A stretch of 64,000 nt of DNA from MGBC120314 sp051880495 (GCA_051880495.1 JBJEOB010000164.1:1-64000); one strand, 5' to 3'; positions 7,715 through 17,320 are shown, numbered from the stretch's first letter. Numbers and translations: made by a program. The notes: generated by a model not told the origin, from the sequence alone.

Positions 7715-9142
7715 ATGGAGAAGTGGATTAAAAAAATAATAGACAGTTATATTGTACCGGTTATTTTAATTGGTGTTTTGTTATACAAAAAATTTATGCC
7801 ATTATTGTTAATTTCACGATATAATCATTCAAATGCAGATGATTTCTGGATGTCAAGTGCGGCTCATCATGTATGGACTGACACGCATTCATTAATAGCT
7901 ACCATCCAAAGGGGATTTTTAAATGCCGTAAATATCTGGAAATACTGGGACGGATGTTTCCTCAGTATGTTTATAGGGGGACTGCCACCGGTTGTTTTTC
8001 ATGAAGATTACTATAAATATACATTTGTTGTAATTGCGGGAATGCTTCTTATTGGCGTAATTTTTGTTTTATTTGAACTGCTTGTACGTTTGTTTAAGTT
8101 CCCGATACAGCATTACCTGCTTATTACGGCAGCAATGATTATTATGCTTTTTAATTTTATGCCGTCAATAAAGGATGGTTATTACTGGTGGGTTGGCGGA
8201 ATTAATTATACTTTCTTTACAGGAGTATTTTTACTGTCTCAGGCATTGTTAATTGAATATATAGTAAGCAGCAGAAAAGTATTCCTTATACTCGGCTCTA
8301 TAGTGGCATTTTCGGTTGGACTTGGCAATTTATTATCGGGTCTTATTAATCCTTTGGTGCTTATACTGGAATTTATAGTATTGATTCTTTTATATAAAAA
8401 GGAGAAAATACTTTTTGCAATTCCTGTTGCCTGCGGTATATTTGGATTAATGGGAAATGTTCTTGCACCCGGAAATCTGATAAGAGGCGGAGATGATTTG
8501 TTTGGAAATCCTGTATTTGCTTCAATATTTGGTGCAATAAAGGCATCAATTGGATTTATTCCTCATTTCTATAGAAAACCTATGTTTTGGTTCTTTCTGT
8601 TTATGATAATTGTGATAATTGATGCTTTTAGCAGAAAGAAAACTGAAATAAAGTTTAGAATGCCGCTTTTGTTTGTTATAATATCATTTGGTGTTTATTG
8701 TGCCGTTTTCGCACCTGTAGTGTATGCAGGAAGCGCTTATTACGGAAGATGCCAGAATGTTTCATACATAGTAATGTTGTTTATGTATCTGTTGGACATT
8801 ATTTACATAATTGGCTGGACATTTAACAAGTTTGATATTAAAATTAATAAGGTTGTCAGTACATGTGCCGTTTATGGGGCAATTGCAGTGTTACTTTTTG
8901 CTTCACATTATCTTGATTTGTATTTTGATTCAGCATACGCCGTTGAATCAATGAGAGTTGGTCAGGCTCAGGATTTTGACAGACGTGTAGACGAAAGATT
9001 TGCAATGTATTATGATGACAGTATTAAAGAGGTATATGTTGAGAAAATTGACTGGCTGCCGGGTATTTTTTACTGGGATGATGACTGCCTTAAAGACCTT
9101 GAATGGTATTTTCAGAAAGACTTTATAAAAGTTATTGAATAA
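7715..9142 (+). CDS. Polytopic membrane protein, DUF6056-like, possibly GT-C fold
   Basis: The 475-residue protein has about ten or more hydrophobic segments and a soluble C-terminal region of about 60 residues. After the first membrane segment comes SRYNHSNADDFWMS. An acidic pair in the first external loop is a hallmark of GT-C glycosyltransferases and is also seen in DUF6056-type proteins; YYWWVGGINYTFFTG is another recognisable block. It might move a lipid-linked sugar or modify surface polymers, but no substrate can be read. Two adjacent ATGs exist (7712, 7715); the second is better spaced from GGAGA at 7706-7710. It sits alone between a terminator and the plsX promoter, splitting the usual rpmF-plsX linkage. 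The family name is from memory of the pattern and unverified. Confidence 0.6.
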   Translation: MEKWIKKIIDSYIVPVILIGVLLYKKFMPLLLISRYNHSNADDFWMSSAAHHVWTDTHSLIATIQRGFLNAVNIWKYWDGCFLSMFIGGLPPVVFHEDYYKYTFVVIAGMLLIGVIFVLFELLVRLFKFPIQHYLLITAAMIIMLFNFMPSIKDGYYWWVGGINYTFFTGVFLLSQALLIEYIVSSRKVFLILGSIVAFSVGLGNLLSGLINPLVLILEFIVLILLYKKEKILFAIPVACGIFGLMGNVLAPGNLIRGGDDLFGNPVFASIFGAIKASIGFIPHFYRKPMFWFFLFMIIVIIDAFSRKKTEIKFRMPLLFVIISFGVYCAVFAPVVYAGSAYYGRCQNVSYIVMLFMYLLDIIYIIGWTFNKFDIKINKVVSTCAVYGAIAVLLFASHYLDLYFDSAYAVESMRVGQAQDFDRRVDERFAMYYDDSIKEVYVEKIDWLPGIFYWDDDCLKDLEWYFQKDFIKVIE

Positions 9143-9147
9143 TAGTA

Positions 9148-9176
9148 TTGATATAAATTATATTTTAGTATATTAT
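9148..9176 (+). promoter_or_regulatory. sigma-A promoter of plsX-acpP-rnc
   Basis: TTGATA (9148-9153) and TATTAT (9171-9176) have a 17-base spacer, five of six matches each. It begins just after the membrane protein stop and about 70 bases before plsX. I see no FapR-like operator palindrome around it. Confidence 0.65.
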
Positions 9177-9242
9177 GAATAAGGATTTTACAGATAAAGC
9201 ATATTATATTTATTATGTCGTTCAGACAGGAAATGGAGTAAC

Positions 9243-10253
9243 ATGGAGGAAAAAGTTGTTGTTGCTGTAGATGCCATGGGTGGAGACAATGCACCTGTAG
9301 AGATTGTTAAGGGTGCCGTAGAAGCAGTTAAATCCAAGGAAAATATCTATGTGGTTTTAACAGGTCAGGAAGATGTTATAAATTCCGAATTGGCAAAATA
9401 TGAATATAATAAAGAAAAGATTTCTGTTAAAAATGCAACAGAGATTATTGAGACAGGTGAACCGCCTGTTATGGCAATAAAGAAAAAGAAAGACTCTTCA
9501 ATTGTTGTAGGCATGAATATGGTAAAGGATGGTTCTGCAGATGCCTTTGTATCCGCAGGTAGTTCCGGTGCGATTCTTGTAGGCGGTCAGGTAATAGTCG
9601 GAAGAATCAAAGGGGTTGAACGTCCGCCTTTAGCTCCGCTTATTCCAACCCGTACAGGGGTTTCACTGCTTGTTGACTGTGGCGCAAATGTTGATGCGCG
9701 TCCTTCACATCTTGTTCAGTTTGCAAGAATGGGTTCTGTTTACATGGAAGATGTAATGAAGATTAAAAACCCAAGGGTAGCAATTGTTAATATTGGTGTT
9801 GAAGAAGAGAAGGGCAATCAGTTAGTTAAGGAAACATATCCGCTCCTTAAAAATTGCCCGGATATTAACTTTATTGGAAGTATCGAGGCAAGAGACATTC
9901 CAAACGGTGATGCTGATGTTATTGTCAGTGAAGCATTTGTTGGCAATGTTATTTTAAAACTCTACGAAGGTGTTGGAGCTACATTAATTTCCAAGGTCAA
10001 GGAAGGCATGATGTCAACATTGCGTAGTAAGATTGGCGCTTTACTTGTAAAGCCGGCTTTAAAGAAAACACTCAAGTCTTTTGATGCAAGTGAGTATGGT
10101 GGAGCACCACTCATCGGCCTTAAGGGACTTGTTGTAAAAACTCATGGTAATTCTACTTCAAAAGAGGTATGCGCATCAATTATTCAGTGTGCAACTTTTA
10201 AAGAGCAGGGAATTAATGAGAAAATAAAAGAAATGTTTAATAATCAGGATTAA
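9243..10253 (+). CDS. plsX: Phosphate acyltransferase PlsX
   Basis: The 336-residue, full-length enzyme converts acyl-ACP to acyl phosphate, the first step of the PlsX-PlsY route to lysophosphatidate. The N-terminal VVVAVDAMGGDNAP and the internal SAGSSGAILVGG, LLVDCGANVDARP and EAFVGNVILKLYEG are family blocks. It acts at the inner membrane face with its partner PlsY, encoded at 30.1 kb in this window. A GGAG site precedes the ATG. acpP, which carries its acyl substrate, is next. Confidence 0.97.
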   Translation: MEEKVVVAVDAMGGDNAPVEIVKGAVEAVKSKENIYVVLTGQEDVINSELAKYEYNKEKISVKNATEIIETGEPPVMAIKKKKDSSIVVGMNMVKDGSADAFVSAGSSGAILVGGQVIVGRIKGVERPPLAPLIPTRTGVSLLVDCGANVDARPSHLVQFARMGSVYMEDVMKIKNPRVAIVNIGVEEEKGNQLVKETYPLLKNCPDINFIGSIEARDIPNGDADVIVSEAFVGNVILKLYEGVGATLISKVKEGMMSTLRSKIGALLVKPALKKTLKSFDASEYGGAPLIGLKGLVVKTHGNSTSKEVCASIIQCATFKEQGINEKIKEMFNNQD

Positions 10254-10273
10254 GAAGTGAAAGGGAAATTGTT

Positions 10274-10504
10274 ATGGAATTCGAAAAGTTACAGAAAATT
10301 ATTTCAGAGGTATTAAATGTTGATGTTGATGAAATCAAGATGGAAACTACTTTTGTAGATGATTTAGGAGCAGATTCATTAGACGTATTTCAGATATTAA
10401 TGGGTATCGAAGAAGAATTTGATATTGAAATTGCAAATGATGCAGCTGAAAATATTGAAACAGTTGCTGACGCAGTAGAACAGATTAAGGCTGCACTTAA
10501 CTAA
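10274..10504 (+). CDS. acpP: Acyl carrier protein
   Basis: The 76-residue acidic protein is the fatty acid carrier. The phosphopantetheine attachment serine is in LGADSLDVFQ (about Ser35), followed by the recognition helix MGIEEEFDIEI. Very acidic composition and length are typical. It lies 20 bases after plsX, the usual arrangement. A stable stem follows before rnc. Confidence 0.96.
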   Translation: MEFEKLQKIISEVLNVDVDEIKMETTFVDDLGADSLDVFQILMGIEEEFDIEIANDAAENIETVADAVEQIKAALN

Positions 10505-10527
10505 TTGGATATATTATTATTTCATTT

Positions 10528-10560
10528 ATGAGACTGTCTTTTGGGACAGTCTCATGTTTT
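10528..10560 (+). terminator. Strong stem with short T tract between acpP and rnc (partial terminator?)
   Basis: ATGAGACTGTC (10528-10538) pairs with GACAGTCTCAT (10545-10555), an 11-bp perfect stem with a six-base loop. Only GTTTTAA follows, and the rnc ribosome site AAGGAG starts immediately. The weak T tract suggests partial termination, which would keep acpP mRNA above rnc-smc-ftsY mRNA. Confidence 0.6.
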
Positions 10561-10571
10561 AAGGAGAAATC

Positions 10572-11279
10572 ATGGCAAATAAAAATCTGGCCGGATTGGA
10601 AGAAAAAATAGGTTATTGTTTTAAGAATAAAGAGTTGTTGCGTACATCCATGACACACAGCTCTTTTTCAAACGAGTATCATTTAAAGAAATTTACATGC
10701 AATGAGAGACTGGAATTCTTAGGCGATGCTGTGCTTGAAATAACAGTAAGTGATTATTTATATAATTTAAAGCCTGAATTATCGGAAGGCAAGATGAGTA
10801 CAACACGTGCAAGCATTGTATGTGAACCTACATTATCTTTGTGCTGTAAGGATATCGGGCTTGGAGATTACATTTTACTTGGAAAAGGTGAGGAGCTTAC
10901 AGGAGGAAGACTGCGTAATTCGATTCTTTCAGATGCAATGGAAGCACTTATAGGTGCAATTTATTTGGATGGTGGCATTACTAAGGCAAAAGAGTTCATT
11001 TACCGTTTTATATTAAACGATATAGACAATAAAACTCTCTTTTACGATAGTAAGTCCATCTTACAGGAAATGGTACAGGCTGTTACAAAGGAACCTCTTG
11101 TTTATGAGCTTGTTGGCGAAGAAGGACCTGACCATGATAAGACATTTAAAGTTGAAGCACGGTTAGGTGATAAGATTATCGGATGCGGCAGCGGAAGAAC
11201 CAAGAAGGCGGCTGAACAGGAAGCAGCCTATCTGGCAATTTTGGATGTCAGGAAGAATAATGGAAAGGATACAATATAA
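10572..11279 (+). CDS. rnc: Ribonuclease III
   Basis: The 235-residue endonuclease cuts double-stranded RNA in rRNA maturation and mRNA decay. The signature NERLEFLGDAVLEI near residue 44 carries the catalytic acidic residues, and DAMEALIGAIYLDGG carries the second acidic pair. The C-terminal third, about residues 160-228, is a double-stranded RNA binding domain ending in GRTKKAAEQEAAYLAI. Its TAA overlaps the smc ATG by one base, implying translational coupling. Confidence 0.96.
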   Translation: MANKNLAGLEEKIGYCFKNKELLRTSMTHSSFSNEYHLKKFTCNERLEFLGDAVLEITVSDYLYNLKPELSEGKMSTTRASIVCEPTLSLCCKDIGLGDYILLGKGEELTGGRLRNSILSDAMEALIGAIYLDGGITKAKEFIYRFILNDIDNKTLFYDSKSILQEMVQAVTKEPLVYELVGEEGPDHDKTFKVEARLGDKIIGCGSGRTKKAAEQEAAYLAILDVRKNNGKDTI

Positions 11280-14200
11280 TGTATTTAAAAAGTATAGAGA
11301 TACAGGGTTTTAAATCATTTGCCAACAGAATACTCTTTGATTTTCATAATGGAATAACGGGTATTGTTGGTCCTAACGGAAGTGGTAAGAGTAACGTTGC
11401 AGATGCTGTCCGCTGGGTACTGGGTGAACAGAGGGCAAAACAGCTTCGTGGTGCCAAGATGGAGGATGTTATTTTCTCGGGTACGGAAATCAGAAAACCG
11501 GTAAGTTATGCTTATGTAGCAATTACTCTCGATAATTCAGACAGGGCTCTTTCCGTAGATTATGACGAAGTAGTTGTAACGAGAAAAGTTTTCCGTTCAG
11601 GTGAAAGTGAATATCTTATAAACGGAAATGCCTGCAGATTAAAGGATGTTAATGAATTATTCTATGATACGGGTATCGGTAAAGAGGGATACTCAATCAT
11701 TGGACAGGGTCAGATAGACCGTATTTTAAGTGGTAAGCCTGAAGAAAGAAGAGAGCTGTTTGATGAAGCGGCGGGAATCGTTAAATTCAAGAGAAGAAAA
11801 GCTGCTGCGGTTAAAAAATTAGAGGACGAGCAGGCTAATCTTACACGTGTAAATGATATCCTCGGAGAACTGGAAAAACAGGTAGGGCCGCTTGAAAAGC
11901 AGTCAGAGAAGGCAAGACAGTACCTTAAATATAAAGAAGAATTAAAAAAATATGATGTTAATATGTTCCTTTTGGAGACAGAACATATTAAGGAACAGTT
12001 AAAGCAGGTAACAGAAAAGTATGATATTGCCTGTGCAGAACTTGATAAGAGAACAAAAGAGCAGGAAGAAATCAGGGAAGAATACGAGAAGATAGAACAG
12101 GAAATTGAGTCTGTCAACAATGAAATCGAAGAAATAAGCGTAAAACAGAATGAAACGGTTGTTAACAAGGGAAGACTGGAAGGACAGATTAATGTTTTAA
12201 ATGAACAGATAAACACGCTTCTTGTTAATGACGAACATCTCAATGAGCGTATCAGTTCCATCAGGGATAATATAAAGAGTAAAGAAGAAGAAAAGGCAAA
12301 ATTTAATGCCCAACGTGAAGATGCAAGGGAAGAACTTGAAACACAGAAGGCAAAACAGGATGCTGCCGAGGAAAATCTTCGTTTACTTCAGGCGCATATT
12401 GAAGAATTAAACCAGTCAATTGACAGCAATAAGAATGAAATTATTGAAGTCTTAAACGAAAAGGCACAGACTAAGACAAAGAGTCAGAGATATGAAACCA
12501 TGCTCGAGCAGATTGGTATCAGAAAGGCTGAACTTACCAGCCGTATACTTAAGGGCAAGAGCGATGAAGCTGTATGGCAGGAGGCTGTAGATAAGTATCA
12601 GAGAGAACTTGATTCAGTTAACACAAGAATTGATGCTTTAAATGCAACCAATGTTGAACTGACAAATGAAATTGCTGCTAAGAGAAGTGAATCTGCCGAT
12701 TTATCTGCGCTTATCAGTAAAGAACAGCAAAAATACCACGGTGACAAATCAAAGCTTGAGTCATTAAGAAACATTACAGAACGTTATGACGGTTACGGCA
12801 ACAGCATACGTAAGGTAATGGAGCAGAAAGAGACTAACAAGGGCATTCTTGGTGTTATTGCTGATATAATTAAAGTTGAAAAGAAATATGAAGTTGCCAT
12901 TGAAACTGCTCTTGGCGGAACAATTCAGAACATAGTAACCGATAACGAAAGTACTGCTAAAAACCTGATTCAGTATTTAAAGGAAAATAAATTCGGCAGG
13001 GCAACATTTTTACCATTATCGTCAATTTCAGGTAAAAACACCCTGGAAAAGGATCCGTGTATAAATGAAACGGGCGTAGTAGGTATAGCAAGCAATCTTG
13101 TCAAGGTATCGTTTGAATATGTAAATCTTTCAAAATATTTGCTTGGCCGTGTCCTGGTTGTTGATAATATTGATAATGCGTTAGCAATTGCCAGAAAGTA
13201 TAAATATTCCTTAAGAATTGTAACTCTTGAAGGTGAACAGTTAAATCCGGGTGGTTCCATGACCGGTGGTGCATTTAAGAATTCAAGCAACCTTTTGGGA
13301 AGAAGAAGAGAGATTGAGGAGTTATCTGCCCAGATTAAAGAACTGGCAGCAAAAATTGACGATGACCAGGAAAAAGTCAGACAGTTAAAGGCTCTTATAG
13401 GTGAGCTTCGTACCAATCTTGAGGACAACAATAAGACATTAAGAGACACGCTCGTACTTAAAAATACGGCTGAAATGAATATGAAGCAGGCTATTGATAA
13501 GAAAAATGAGATTGTCAGTTCTTATAAGGATTCATCAGATGAAGCCAGAGAAATAGATAAGCAGGTAAGTGAAATCAAGGAGAACCTTTCAGATATCAAG
13601 AATGAGCTTTCTTTACTTGATGAGCGTAATGCCAAGGCAGAAGCTAACATTTCTTCTCTTAACAGGGAACTTGATGAATATAGGGAGAAAGAAGCTGCTG
13701 CAGGTAAAGAGACGGAAGCCATTCATCTGATATATGCCAATCTTCATCAGAAGGACAGCTTTGTTGTTGAAAATATTAATCGTGTTGACGATGAGATTAG
13801 CAGACTTCTTGATGAAATAAAAGAACTTGAAGGCAGAATTGGTGATTCATGTACAGAAGTTGAGGCCAAGAAGATAGATATTGAAATACTCAGGTTAAAT
13901 ATTGAAGACGCTGTCAGATTCATTGGAGAGTATGATATAAAGACAGCAGAGCTTAAGAAGAAACGTGAAGAACAGAATACATCACATAAAGCATTTTTTG
14001 CAAAACGTGAGGAAATTGCAAATGCAATCACAGAACTTGACAAGGAAGTTTTCCGTCTTAACAGTCAGATAGAAAAGCTTAATGATGCAAATGATGTTCA
14101 GTATGAGTATATGTGGAATGAGTATGAAATAACGCTTGGTATTGCATTAGAGCTTCGTGATGAAGAACTTACTGATCTTACTGAAATTAAGAAGATGGTT

Positions 14201-14848
14201 TCTTCGCTGAAGAATTCGATAAAATCATTAGGTGACGTAAATGTAAATGCCATTGAGGATTACAAAGTTATTTCCGAGCGATATAATTTCTTGAAAAATC
14301 AGCATGACGACCTTGTGCAGGCTGCTGATACACTGAATAAGATTATCGAAGAGCTTGATACAGGAATGCGTAAGCAGTTTGAAGAAAAGTTTTTGGAAAT
14401 CAAGGTTGAATTCGACAAGGTATTTAAAGAACTGTTCGGTGGAGGTAAGGGAACCCTTGAACTTGTGGAGGACGAAGATATTCTTGAGGCTGGTATCAGA
14501 ATTATCTCACAGCCGCCGGGAAAGAAACTTCAGAATATGATGCAGCTTTCGGGTGGAGAAAAAGCTCTTACGGCAATTGCACTTTTATTTGCAATCCAGA
14601 ATCTTAAGCCTTCGCCATTCTGTCTGCTCGATGAAATTGAGGCAGCACTTGATGATTCAAATGTTACAAGGTTTGCACAGTATTTACATAAGCTGACAGA
14701 ACATACACAGTTTATTGTAATCACGCACCGTCGTGGAACAATGGCTGCTGCTGACAGATTATATGGTATAACGATGCAGGAAAAGGGTGTTTCCACATTA
14801 GTTTCTGTTGACCTTATTGATAAAGATTTAGATGATAAGAAGGAGTAA
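11279..14848 (+). CDS. smc: Chromosome segregation protein SMC
   Basis: The 1189-residue protein is the ATPase core of bacterial condensin, acting with ScpA and ScpB (not in this window). The Walker A motif GPNGSGKSNVADAVRW is near residue 32. Coiled coils rich in E, K and Q run from about 170 to 500 and 680 to 1000. The hinge between them contains VGIASNLVK and GGSMTGGAF. The C-terminal head has LSGGEKALTAIALLFA and the Walker B sequence CLLDEIEAALDD. The start overlaps the rnc stop (TAATG). The order rnc-smc-ftsY is conserved in Firmicutes. Confidence 0.97.
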   Translation: MYLKSIEIQGFKSFANRILFDFHNGITGIVGPNGSGKSNVADAVRWVLGEQRAKQLRGAKMEDVIFSGTEIRKPVSYAYVAITLDNSDRALSVDYDEVVVTRKVFRSGESEYLINGNACRLKDVNELFYDTGIGKEGYSIIGQGQIDRILSGKPEERRELFDEAAGIVKFKRRKAAAVKKLEDEQANLTRVNDILGELEKQVGPLEKQSEKARQYLKYKEELKKYDVNMFLLETEHIKEQLKQVTEKYDIACAELDKRTKEQEEIREEYEKIEQEIESVNNEIEEISVKQNETVVNKGRLEGQINVLNEQINTLLVNDEHLNERISSIRDNIKSKEEEKAKFNAQREDAREELETQKAKQDAAEENLRLLQAHIEELNQSIDSNKNEIIEVLNEKAQTKTKSQRYETMLEQIGIRKAELTSRILKGKSDEAVWQEAVDKYQRELDSVNTRIDALNATNVELTNEIAAKRSESADLSALISKEQQKYHGDKSKLESLRNITERYDGYGNSIRKVMEQKETNKGILGVIADIIKVEKKYEVAIETALGGTIQNIVTDNESTAKNLIQYLKENKFGRATFLPLSSISGKNTLEKDPCINETGVVGIASNLVKVSFEYVNLSKYLLGRVLVVDNIDNALAIARKYKYSLRIVTLEGEQLNPGGSMTGGAFKNSSNLLGRRREIEELSAQIKELAAKIDDDQEKVRQLKALIGELRTNLEDNNKTLRDTLVLKNTAEMNMKQAIDKKNEIVSSYKDSSDEAREIDKQVSEIKENLSDIKNELSLLDERNAKAEANISSLNRELDEYREKEAAAGKETEAIHLIYANLHQKDSFVVENINRVDDEISRLLDEIKELEGRIGDSCTEVEAKKIDIEILRLNIEDAVRFIGEYDIKTAELKKKREEQNTSHKAFFAKREEIANAITELDKEVFRLNSQIEKLNDANDVQYEYMWNEYEITLGIALELRDEELTDLTEIKKMVSSLKNSIKSLGDVNVNAIEDYKVISERYNFLKNQHDDLVQAADTLNKIIEELDTGMRKQFEEKFLEIKVEFDKVFKELFGGGKGTLELVEDEDILEAGIRIISQPPGKKLQNMMQLSGGEKALTAIALLFAIQNLKPSPFCLLDEIEAALDDSNVTRFAQYLHKLTEHTQFIVITHRRGTMAAADRLYGITMQEKGVSTLVSVDLIDKDLDDKKE

Positions 14849-14850
14849 TC

Positions 14851-15774
14851 ATGGGATTATTTAGCAAATTAGTTGAAGGCCTTACAAAGACACGCGACAA
14901 TATCGTATCAGGTATCGATTCAGTTTTCAGCGGCTTCTCTGAAATTGATGATGATTTTTATGATGAACTTGAAGAAATCCTTATTATGGGTGATGTCGGA
15001 GTAAAAACCACAGAAATGATTTTAAACTCATTAAAGGACAAAGTTAAGGAAAATCATATTAAAAAGCCTGATGAGTGTAAGGCTTTACTTATCGAAAGCA
15101 TAAAGGAGCAGATGAATCTTGGTGAAAACAGTTATGAGTTTGAAAATCGCAAGTCTGTTATCCTTGTAATTGGTGTAAATGGAGTCGGTAAGACGACATC
15201 TGTCGGTAAGCTTGCAGGACAGTTTAAAAATCAGGGACGTAAAGTTGTTCTTGCTGCGGCAGATACATTCAGGGCCGCTGCAATAGAGCAGCTTACAGAG
15301 TGGGCTAAAAGGACAGACTCAGATATTATAGCCCAGTCAGAAGGTTCTGACCCTGCTGCCGTAATTTATGATGCAGTTTCTGCTGCAAAGGCGCGTAAAG
15401 CTGATGTTTTACTGTGTGATACGGCAGGAAGACTTCATAATAAGAAAAATCTTATGGAAGAGTTAAAGAAAATTGACAGAATTATTGAAAAGGAGTATTC
15501 TGATGCCTATAGGGAAAATTTCATTGTTTTAGACGGAACTACAGGCCAGAATGCACTGTCACAGCTTAAGGAATTCAAGGATGTGACCAATGTTACAGGT
15601 ATAATTCTTACTAAAATGGATGGAACCGCCAAAGGCGGAATTGCCATTGCAATCCAGGCTGAATATGGAATTCCGGTAAAATATATCGGAGTCGGTGAAC
15701 AGCTTGAGGATCTTCAGAAGTTTGATTCTGATGATTTTGTAAATGCATTATTTAATGTTGAGAAAGAAGGATAA
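14851..15774 (+). CDS. ftsY: Signal recognition particle receptor FtsY
   Basis: The 307-residue SRP-family GTPase receives ribosome-SRP complexes at the membrane. Residues 1-90 form the N helical bundle; there is no long acidic A domain, so membrane contact is probably through the amphipathic start MGLFSKLVEGLTKTR. G-domain motifs are GVNGVGKTTSVGKLAG, ADTFRAAAIEQL, LCDTAGR and LTKMDGTAKGG. An AAGGAG site overlaps the end of smc, two bases upstream. Its partner ffh is encoded 2 kb downstream. Confidence 0.96.
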   Translation: MGLFSKLVEGLTKTRDNIVSGIDSVFSGFSEIDDDFYDELEEILIMGDVGVKTTEMILNSLKDKVKENHIKKPDECKALLIESIKEQMNLGENSYEFENRKSVILVIGVNGVGKTTSVGKLAGQFKNQGRKVVLAAADTFRAAAIEQLTEWAKRTDSDIIAQSEGSDPAAVIYDAVSAAKARKADVLLCDTAGRLHNKKNLMEELKKIDRIIEKEYSDAYRENFIVLDGTTGQNALSQLKEFKDVTNVTGIILTKMDGTAKGGIAIAIQAEYGIPVKYIGVGEQLEDLQKFDSDDFVNALFNVEKEG

Positions 15775-15779
15775 TAAAA

Positions 15780-16991
15780 ATGTTAACTTTAGAAAAGTTT
15801 GAAGAGGCTGCTGAAAAAGTTAAAGAGGTAACGCTAAATACCAATCTGGTGTATAGTGAATATTTTTCTGCGCAGACAGGAAACAAGGTTTATTTAAAGC
15901 CGGAAAACATGCAGTATACAGGTGCTTATAAGGTAAGAGGTGCCTACTACAAGATAAGTACACTTTCACAGGAAGAAAGAGATAAGGGACTTATTACGGC
16001 ATCAGCCGGAAACCATGCACAGGGAGTTGCATATGCAGCCAAGATTTATGGTGTAAAGGCAACGGTAGTTATGCCTACAACAACACCGCTTATGAAAGTT
16101 AATCGTACAAAGAGCTATGGCGCTGATGTTATCCTTTATGGAGATGTATATGATGAAGCGTGTGCACATGCGTTAGAACTTGCCAAGGAAAACGGTTATA
16201 CATTTGTACATCCGTTTGATGACCTTGATGTTGCTACAGGACAGGGCTCTATAGCCATGGAAATCATCAAGGAACTTCCGACTGTGGATTATATTCTTGT
16301 TCCGGTCGGTGGTGGCGGACTTGCAACAGGTGTATCAACACTTGCAAAGCTTCTTAATCCTAAAATCAAGGTAATCGGTGTTGAGCCTGCAGGTGCTAAC
16401 TGCCTTCAGGAATCAATTAAAGCAGATAAAGTAGTTACCCTGCCGTCTGCAACAACAATAGCTGACGGTACCGCAGTAAAGACTCCGGGTAAGCTTTTAT
16501 TCCCTTATCTTAAGGAAAATCTTGATGATGTCATTACTATTGAAGATGACGAGCTTATAGTTGCCTTCCTTGACATGGTTGAGAATCATAAGATGGTAGT
16601 TGAAAATTCAGGTCTTTTATCTGTGGCTGCGCTAAAGCATTTGGATGTTAAAGGCAAGAAGATTGTTTCAATTTTAAGCGGCGGTAATATGGATGTAATA
16701 ACAATGTCATCAGTGGTTAGACTTGGTCTTATTGAACGTGGAAGAGTATTTACCGTATCTGTTCTTCTTCCGGATAAGCCGGGCGAACTTGTTCGTGTTG
16801 CACAGGTTATTGCTGAAAATCAGGGTAATGTTATTAAGCTTGATCATAACCAGTTTGTATCAACGAACCGTAATGCGGCTGTTGAACTTCGTGTGACAAT
16901 GGAAGCATTTGGCCATGAACATAAGGCACAGATTGTCAAAGCACTGGAAGATAACGGTTTCAGACCAAAGCTTGTTAAAACAAGTTTCTAA
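15780..16991 (+). CDS. ilvA: Threonine ammonia-lyase (PLP enzyme with ACT-like C-terminus)
   Basis: The 403-residue enzyme deaminates threonine to 2-oxobutyrate, either as the first step toward isoleucine or in catabolism. The PLP lysine is in YTGAYKVRGAYYK, the phosphate-binding glycine loop in VPVGGGGLATG, and SGGN follows at about residue 300. Residues about 325-403 form an ACT-like domain (VSVLLPDKPGELVRVAQVI). Length fits the 400-residue form; the longer biosynthetic enzyme has a different double regulatory domain. It starts five bases after ftsY and interrupts the common ftsY-ylxM-ffh order. Biosynthetic versus catabolic use cannot be settled here. Confidence 0.9.
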   Translation: MLTLEKFEEAAEKVKEVTLNTNLVYSEYFSAQTGNKVYLKPENMQYTGAYKVRGAYYKISTLSQEERDKGLITASAGNHAQGVAYAAKIYGVKATVVMPTTTPLMKVNRTKSYGADVILYGDVYDEACAHALELAKENGYTFVHPFDDLDVATGQGSIAMEIIKELPTVDYILVPVGGGGLATGVSTLAKLLNPKIKVIGVEPAGANCLQESIKADKVVTLPSATTIADGTAVKTPGKLLFPYLKENLDDVITIEDDELIVAFLDMVENHKMVVENSGLLSVAALKHLDVKGKKIVSILSGGNMDVITMSSVVRLGLIERGRVFTVSVLLPDKPGELVRVAQVIAENQGNVIKLDHNQFVSTNRNAAVELRVTMEAFGHEHKAQIVKALEDNGFRPKLVKTSF

Positions 16992-17003
16992 TACGGGTAT
17001 GAT

Positions 17004-17306
17004 ATGCAGATTGTATTAAAAGAAAAGCTGAAGTCATATATGCTTTTGAAAAATAAAAAGGATATCATTGTTGAAGTTATAACAAGCGACAGTTCTGATT
17101 TTGAAGTTACTGAATTACATACTCATTTTGTAAATGAGAAGCAGAAGGAATTTTTTAAAACCAAAAAGAAATTTTACAGTAAGGAAACGGAACTTGGGGA
17201 GCTTCTTCTCCCGCCTTATAAGCTTGAATTTGACAATGTAATTACATTTGATTTGAAGACTTTTTTGTTTATTAAATACATTAAACAGGAAGGAATAAAT
17301 CTATAA
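17004..17306 (+). CDS. Hypothetical 100-residue protein
   Basis: I do not recognise this protein. It is lysine-rich with alternating hydrophobic and charged stretches, consistent with a small beta-rich cytosolic protein (IVLKEKLKSYM, IIVEVITSD, LLLPPYKLEFD, VITFDLKTFLFIKY). It has no signal peptide or membrane segment. It starts 12 bases after ilvA and ends just before that unit's terminator, so it is the last gene of the ilvA transcript. No clear ribosome site precedes the ATG, which lowers confidence; translation could depend on coupling to ilvA. Confidence 0.55.
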   Translation: MQIVLKEKLKSYMLLKNKKDIIVEVITSDSSDFEVTELHTHFVNEKQKEFFKTKKKFYSKETELGELLLPPYKLEFDNVITFDLKTFLFIKYIKQEGINL

Positions 17307-17320
17307 TAATAATTTTTATG

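Noticed and set aside
11710..14043. Long serine-rich open frames on the - strand inside smc
   Set aside because: They are antisense shadows produced by the coiled-coil codon pattern (Glu/Lys codons read as Ser/Phe/Leu) and have no ribosome sites.
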